From positions 5,394,001 to 5,458,000 of the forward strand of contig NC_057792.1 of assembly GCF_014905175.1 (NCBI RefSeq): DNA of 64,000 bases, given 5' to 3'. The position numbers were made by a program, and so were the translations under genes. The notes under the pieces are model-generated. The model was not told the DNA's origin. It did not search any database and saw nothing but the letters and a program-made list of their open reading frames with translations. The stretch is from Aphidius gifuensis (lineage: Eukaryota; Arthropoda; Insecta; Hymenoptera; Braconidae). This document shows, one piece after another, positions 59,774-64,000 of the stretch. Every line of letters starts with the position of its first letter. Position 1 is the stretch's first letter.

Positions 59774-61462
59774 TTATATAAAAAATAATTTGAATGAAAA
59801 AATAATACACAGCATAGTAATATCTGTATCAGCTTCAATAATTTTTTCAATATTTTCTGTTGATTGTCCAGTTAAACAACATATTTGATCAAGACTATAT
59901 TTACCATTAAAATATTTATAAATTGCATCTTTTTGTATTTCATTATCATCTTCATTATCTGAATTAGTTCCTTTAATATAAATTGGAAACTGTAAATTAA
60001 TAATAAAAATTAAATACAACATAATAAATTTATTATTTACAATTTTTTAAATACCTTATAAACACGTCTTATAATACCAGCAATAAGACCAAATTGTACA
60101 AGTCTTCTTTCATCAATACCTAATAATTCAGGATCTAATCTTTCACAAAGTGCAGCAATACTTGTACCATGTTTCATACTTGCATAAAAACGATAACAAT
60201 CACGAAATAATGCTGGTGAATCACCTAAAAGAAAAAAACATAAAATAATTAATACAATACCAATATTTAAAAGAATCAAATTAATATAAATAAAAATAAC
60301 AACTTGATTCAGATGAATAATCAATGCATTTATCTTGTAAATATTCATTTTTAGCAAATTCTTTTAGCATTGGTGTTGTTGCATAAAAATGACTGTATTG
60401 AAATATTGGTATTATTTTAACAATACCATAATAAATTAAATTTTGTATGGCATTTTTAACAAGTGCATTATCAACACCAGATAATACTGATATTTTTGAT
60501 ATATGATTATATCCATTAATATATTCAAGTATATTTAAAGTTGTTAAATCCCATTGATAAGTTTTATAATTTTCTTTATCTTCTAAAAAAATTGGTACTT
60601 GATGATCAACAACTAAACGTGGTTCTTGTGCTAATCTTATGACTTTTAAATGTGTTGTCATTGTGCCTTCTGTAATATAATATTATTTATTTATTTGCTA
60701 TAAAAAAATGTGTATTACTTATATTGTTAAAAATATTACCAGTAACAATACTCATTTTGTGAGAATTTAAATCATTCATTATTTGTTTTAACATTTCACT
60801 CAAACGTTTTTTATCATCAGTACAATTTGATAAAAATTTATTTTCCATTTCTAATCCCATCTAGATAAAATACATATTATTAAATTAAATTTATATTGTT
60901 TATATATTTATTTATTATGTTTTTTAATTACCAAAAAATCAGTCATTTTTTGTACAACAGATTCATAATGAACAGTTCTTGCTCCAGCATCACAAACAAA
61001 ACATAAATTAAAATAAAATGCATTTCTAGCATATTTATTATCATCAATTATAACTGGAAAACCAAGAATTTTATAATCTTTTAATGTTCTAAAAATAAAA
61101 GAAAATTTATTAATTAAACATGTTAAATTATAATGTTTAAATTGTTGGTTTTATTTTTTATTACTTACACTGTTATGATGCTTCTTTGTAATTGTGCTTT
61201 TGGTATAATGTAAACACTGACATTGTCAAATATATCTTTTGACACAAAATTGTCTGGAACCTTGAAAAAAAAATATAATAAATTAATTTTTTTAATTTTA
61301 TTAATGTTTTAATATATAATTTACTTGACAGGTAATTTTTGGTCCAGCAATATGATGAAATTCAGAAAAAAATATACAACGAATTATACTTTGATCATCT
61401 TTTTTTAAATTACAATCATCAAAACTAATTAACATTTTATCAGTAATATCTGGATGTGACAT
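59774..61462 (-). CDS. Nprl2: NPRL2, GATOR1 complex subunit (nitrogen permease regulator 2-like)
   Basis: Seven exons: 61462-61325, 61260-61169, 61088-60932, 60860-60740, 60669-60304, 60224-60055 and 59989-59774. They give about 419 aa (human 380). The N-terminal longin-like part has IIRCIFFSEFHHIAGPKITCQVP, shown here only to its first motifs (CIFFSEFHHIAGP), then KILGFPVIID and FNLCFVCD. The middle carries QWDLTTLNILEYINGYNHIS. The C-terminal part has LVQFGLIAGIIRRVYK and YFNGKYSLDQICCLTG. NPRL2 with NPRL3 and DEPDC5 is the GTPase-activating complex for RagA, damping TORC1 when amino acids are scarce. The donor of exon 5 is weak: either gttgtt at 60303 or gttatt at 60300 keeps the frame and changes one residue. 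The gene is head-to-head with TSPO (377-bp gap). Confidence 0.93.
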
Positions 61463-61839
61463 GTTTTATATAAATTAACTTTTAAACAAGACACATACAA
61501 CACTGACTTTTATTCATAATAAACAATGTTAACTTAACCTACAAAAATTCTCAACAACAGATAAACCAGAAAAACAACAACAACAACAACAACATCAACA
61601 TGATTCAATACAATAATAATTAAAAAAACAACAAGTCTACAAAATTACTAACAGCTTAAAATATTTATTTTATCAATCTATATTACATATTTCATTCTTT
61701 AAATAATTTCATTATCAAATCAATTTTCTGCTTGTCATTCAGGTGGGGTGATGATGATAATTGATAATATTATCTTGTCATTGAAATACAGTTATATTAT
61801 ATTAACCACAATTTTTTTTGACAGTTAAATATTGAAAAA
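61463..61839. promoter_or_regulatory. Shared promoter region of NPRL2 and TSPO
   Basis: A 377-bp gap between divergent start codons must hold both promoters. It contains a CAA triplet run near 61,575 and no clear TATA at the expected spacing. Confidence 0.5.
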
Positions 61840-62523
61840 ATGCCAGATATTTTGAGTAAAATACCTGAATTTTCATGGCCAATTGCATTTGCAATTGTTC
61901 ATCCTAATGTTGGTGGTATACTTGGTGGATTTATAACAAGAAAAAATATTAATCCATGGTACCAGGTAAATCATAAATATCATTATTTAAAAAGTCGTAT
62001 TTTTTACTATTAAAACTGTATTTTTTTATTTGATATTTACAGTCATTAAAGAGACCAAATTGGACACCACCAAATTGGCTATTTGGTCCAGTTTGGACAA
62101 GTATTTATTCATCACTCGGTTATGCATCATATTTGGTTTATCGTGATATCCCAAGTATTGATAATTCATCAATACTTCCATTGACTCTTTATGCAACAAA
62201 TTTGGCATTAAATTGGTCATGGACACCAATTTTTTTTGGTCTACATAAAATAGACTGGGTATTTATATTTTTCCACTTTAAATATTAATCAACTTGTTCT
62301 AATTATCCTGCTATTTTAAATCTATAAACAGGCATTATACAACATCATGGCACTTTGGATCAACACAGCAACACTTGGTTTTGTTTATTACAAAATAAAT
62401 CATACTGCTGGTTTATTAATTATTCCTTATGTTGCTTGGAATACATTAGCAACAGCATTAAATTACGTTGTTTATCGTGATAATAAAAATGATTTATCAA
62501 TTGAAGAAATAAAAGAAGAATAA
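61840..62523 (+). CDS. Tspo: Translocator protein TSPO (peripheral benzodiazepine receptor family)
   Basis: Three exons, 61840-61965, 62043-62258 and 62332-62523, give 177 aa, near the 169 aa of mammals. It is an outer mitochondrial membrane protein with five predicted helices. Family marks are NVGGILGGF in helix 1, KRPNWTPPNWLFGPVWTSI in the first loop and helix 2, and ALNWSWTPIFFG in helix 3. PYVAWNTLATALNYVVYRDN at the end contains a cholesterol-recognition (CRAC-like) sequence LNYVVYR. The family binds porphyrins and sterols. The acidic tail (SIEEIKEE) is unremarkable. Both introns are phase 0, in line with family structure. Confidence 0.95.
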
Positions 62524-62914
62524 TATTTATCATCTAAAAATAAAAACAAATTATTAATGACAATAAATAAATTATTGTTTATATATTTTTTATTTACTTT
62601 ATATAAGAAATAAAGATTAATAAATCACGAGTACATTTTTTTTTTTTTTTTCACAATAATATAATAATAATATATTAAATTAAATCATCAAACTTATATA
62701 TATATATTTTTTTTTCTTTTAAATAATAAAAATAATAATCAAAAAAAACAATATATTACTTATTTTTTTTCTTTGTTCTTTTTTTTTTTTTTTGTTTTTT
62801 TCTTAATTTTAAATTCTAATTGTTAAACTGTTTGATCAATTATTAATTAATAATATATATTATTACTGGATACAATCAAGAATTAATCATTGATTTTTTA
62901 TTTTTAAATAAATG
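62524..62914. other. Intergenic, convergent 3' ends of TSPO and ULK1
   Basis: AT-rich, with T and A homopolymers. No gene seen. Confidence 0.6.
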
Positions 62915-64000
62915 TTACGTTGGATCTGTTGCATAAATATAACCCTGTTGTTGAAGTACATATAGACGTTTTTCAACAGCTGCTTTATCTGTAATAAATT
63001 GAATCAAATAAATATATAAATTATAGTTTTTTAATTTATAAATTAATAAATATAATAAACTTACATTTAAGAAGTAATGCTCTGTCTTGTGTATGATTAA
63101 CATGTTGTGATAATGAATGTAATAATATTTGTGCTGTATGATAACGTTGAAAACATTCAGCTGGATTACCAAATAATTCATCAAGTGCTGCTGATTGACA
63201 CATTTGTATTGCATGATTATAAAGTATTTTATCAGCTGTTGCACCAGTTTGACGTAATAAACCAGCACTATTAAGATGTTTACATTCATTTAAAAATAAA
63301 CGAAATTTATCATTCATTGTACTAACAACATCTTTAACACTTGTTGTTGGTCGTAATCTTCCTGATTTTAATTGTTGTGTTGCAAGACTTAAACCAGATG
63401 ATAACCATTGTAATGCACGTACAAGTAATATAACTTGTTCAGCTCTTTTTTTAGTTGTTGAATTTGTTGTTGCTTGTTGTTGTTGTTGTTGTTGTTGTTG
63501 CTGCTGTTGTTGCTGTTGTTGTTGTTGTTGTTCTAAACTTCCTAATTGTACACCCAATGGACCAGTTCTTTGACGTGCAACATCACTAACACAATCACAC
63601 AATGCAACAACAAAATTTAATTTAGCCAATATTTCATTATGTTCACGTTCAAGTAATGTATCTTCTGGTAATTCTGGTGCTAAAAATGTTAATGGACGAT
63701 CATCAGATGATACATGATGTAATTCAGGAAAAAAACTTTGAAAACTTCCAGCTTCTGATATTTCTGGTAATGTTGCTGCTCTTGTACCAAATGGTATTAC
63801 TGGTGAATTTCTTAATGTATTATTATTATCATGTAATGCACGTGCTGTTGGTGAACCAAGTACAGCAAGTGGTCCAGTTAATAATGGTGATGATGCTGAT
63901 GATTTTTTTAGAGGTGATGTACCACATGATATATTTGTATTACGTGTTACTGGACTAACTTGCCATGTATTTGGTGGTGGTGGTGTTTCACTCATACGTC
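62915..64000 (-). CDS. Atg1: ULK1/Atg1 autophagy kinase, C-terminal part (cut by window edge)
   Basis: The last exon (62988-62915) and part of the preceding exon (from the window edge down to 63065) are visible, about 335 codons. The kinase domain is not in the window. The C-terminal tandem-MIT region that binds Atg13 is seen: PELPEDTLLEREHNEILAKL, then VRALQWLSSGLSLATQQLKSG (first part) and ILYNHAIQMCQSAALDELF, matching the order in ULK1. The end KRLYVLQQQGYIYATDPT follows a phase-1 intron. A Ser/Pro-rich linker (residues from SPLKKSSASSPLL) precedes the domain. A poly-Gln run (63463-63531) inserted inside the first MIT-like part has no counterpart in vertebrate ULK1. The ATG at 63995 is internal, not the start. 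Confidence 0.9.

Noticed and set aside
63996..64000. ATG at 63995 as the start of a separate gene
   Set aside because: The protein from there is the C-terminal half of ULK1/Atg1 with no kinase domain, so the frame almost certainly continues beyond the window.

Overview
The window is nuclear DNA from a very AT-rich insect. Genes carry short, mostly 50-400 bp introns with GT-AG ends, and spacers are full of poly-A/T runs. An insect odorant-binding protein, a Mediator subunit 13 whose N-terminus resembles fly Skuld, and the long CAA/CAG and AAT codon runs fit an insect. A small-genome hymenopteran such as a parasitoid wasp is my inference; the sequence does not prove the order.

Layout. 1-6935: a ~144-bp tandem satellite, cut by the left edge. 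7175-8021 (-): a cysteine-poor odorant-binding protein. 10114-11497 (+): a GDPD1/4-type glycerophosphodiester phosphodiesterase. 12134-12757 (-): a small unnamed zinc-finger-like protein. 13020-13460 (-): intronless mago nashi. 14040-14617 (-): a Max-type bHLH-zipper protein. 14923-15212: an inverted, broken copy of the 3' end of mago nashi. 15721-23944 (+): two copies of a two-gene module, S1 serine protease then core-1 beta-1,3-galactosyltransferase.

26898-41118 (-): Mediator subunit MED13 in 11 exons with a 4.6-kb first intron. 42360-43903 (+): mitochondrial ribosomal protein L50. 44298-46277 (+): an unrecognised 553-aa protein. 47127-51726 (-): an unnamed Q/N-rich protein with a C-terminal MYND zinc finger. 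57502-59625 (+): CFAP45. 59774-61462 (-): NPRL2 of the GATOR1 complex. 61840-62523 (+): TSPO. 62915-64000 (-): the C-terminal part of the autophagy kinase ULK1/Atg1, cut by the right edge.

Most genes are conserved housekeeping genes with no shared pathway. The unusual parts are the satellite with higher-order structure, the duplicated protease/glycosyltransferase module with a near-identical tract across introns in the second gene, the inverted mago fragment, proteases apparently lacking a normal activation peptide, and several palindromes. I see no bacterial, viral or CRISPR element and no convincing tRNA or rRNA gene. Exon coordinates were read by eye from splice signals, phase and family similarity.
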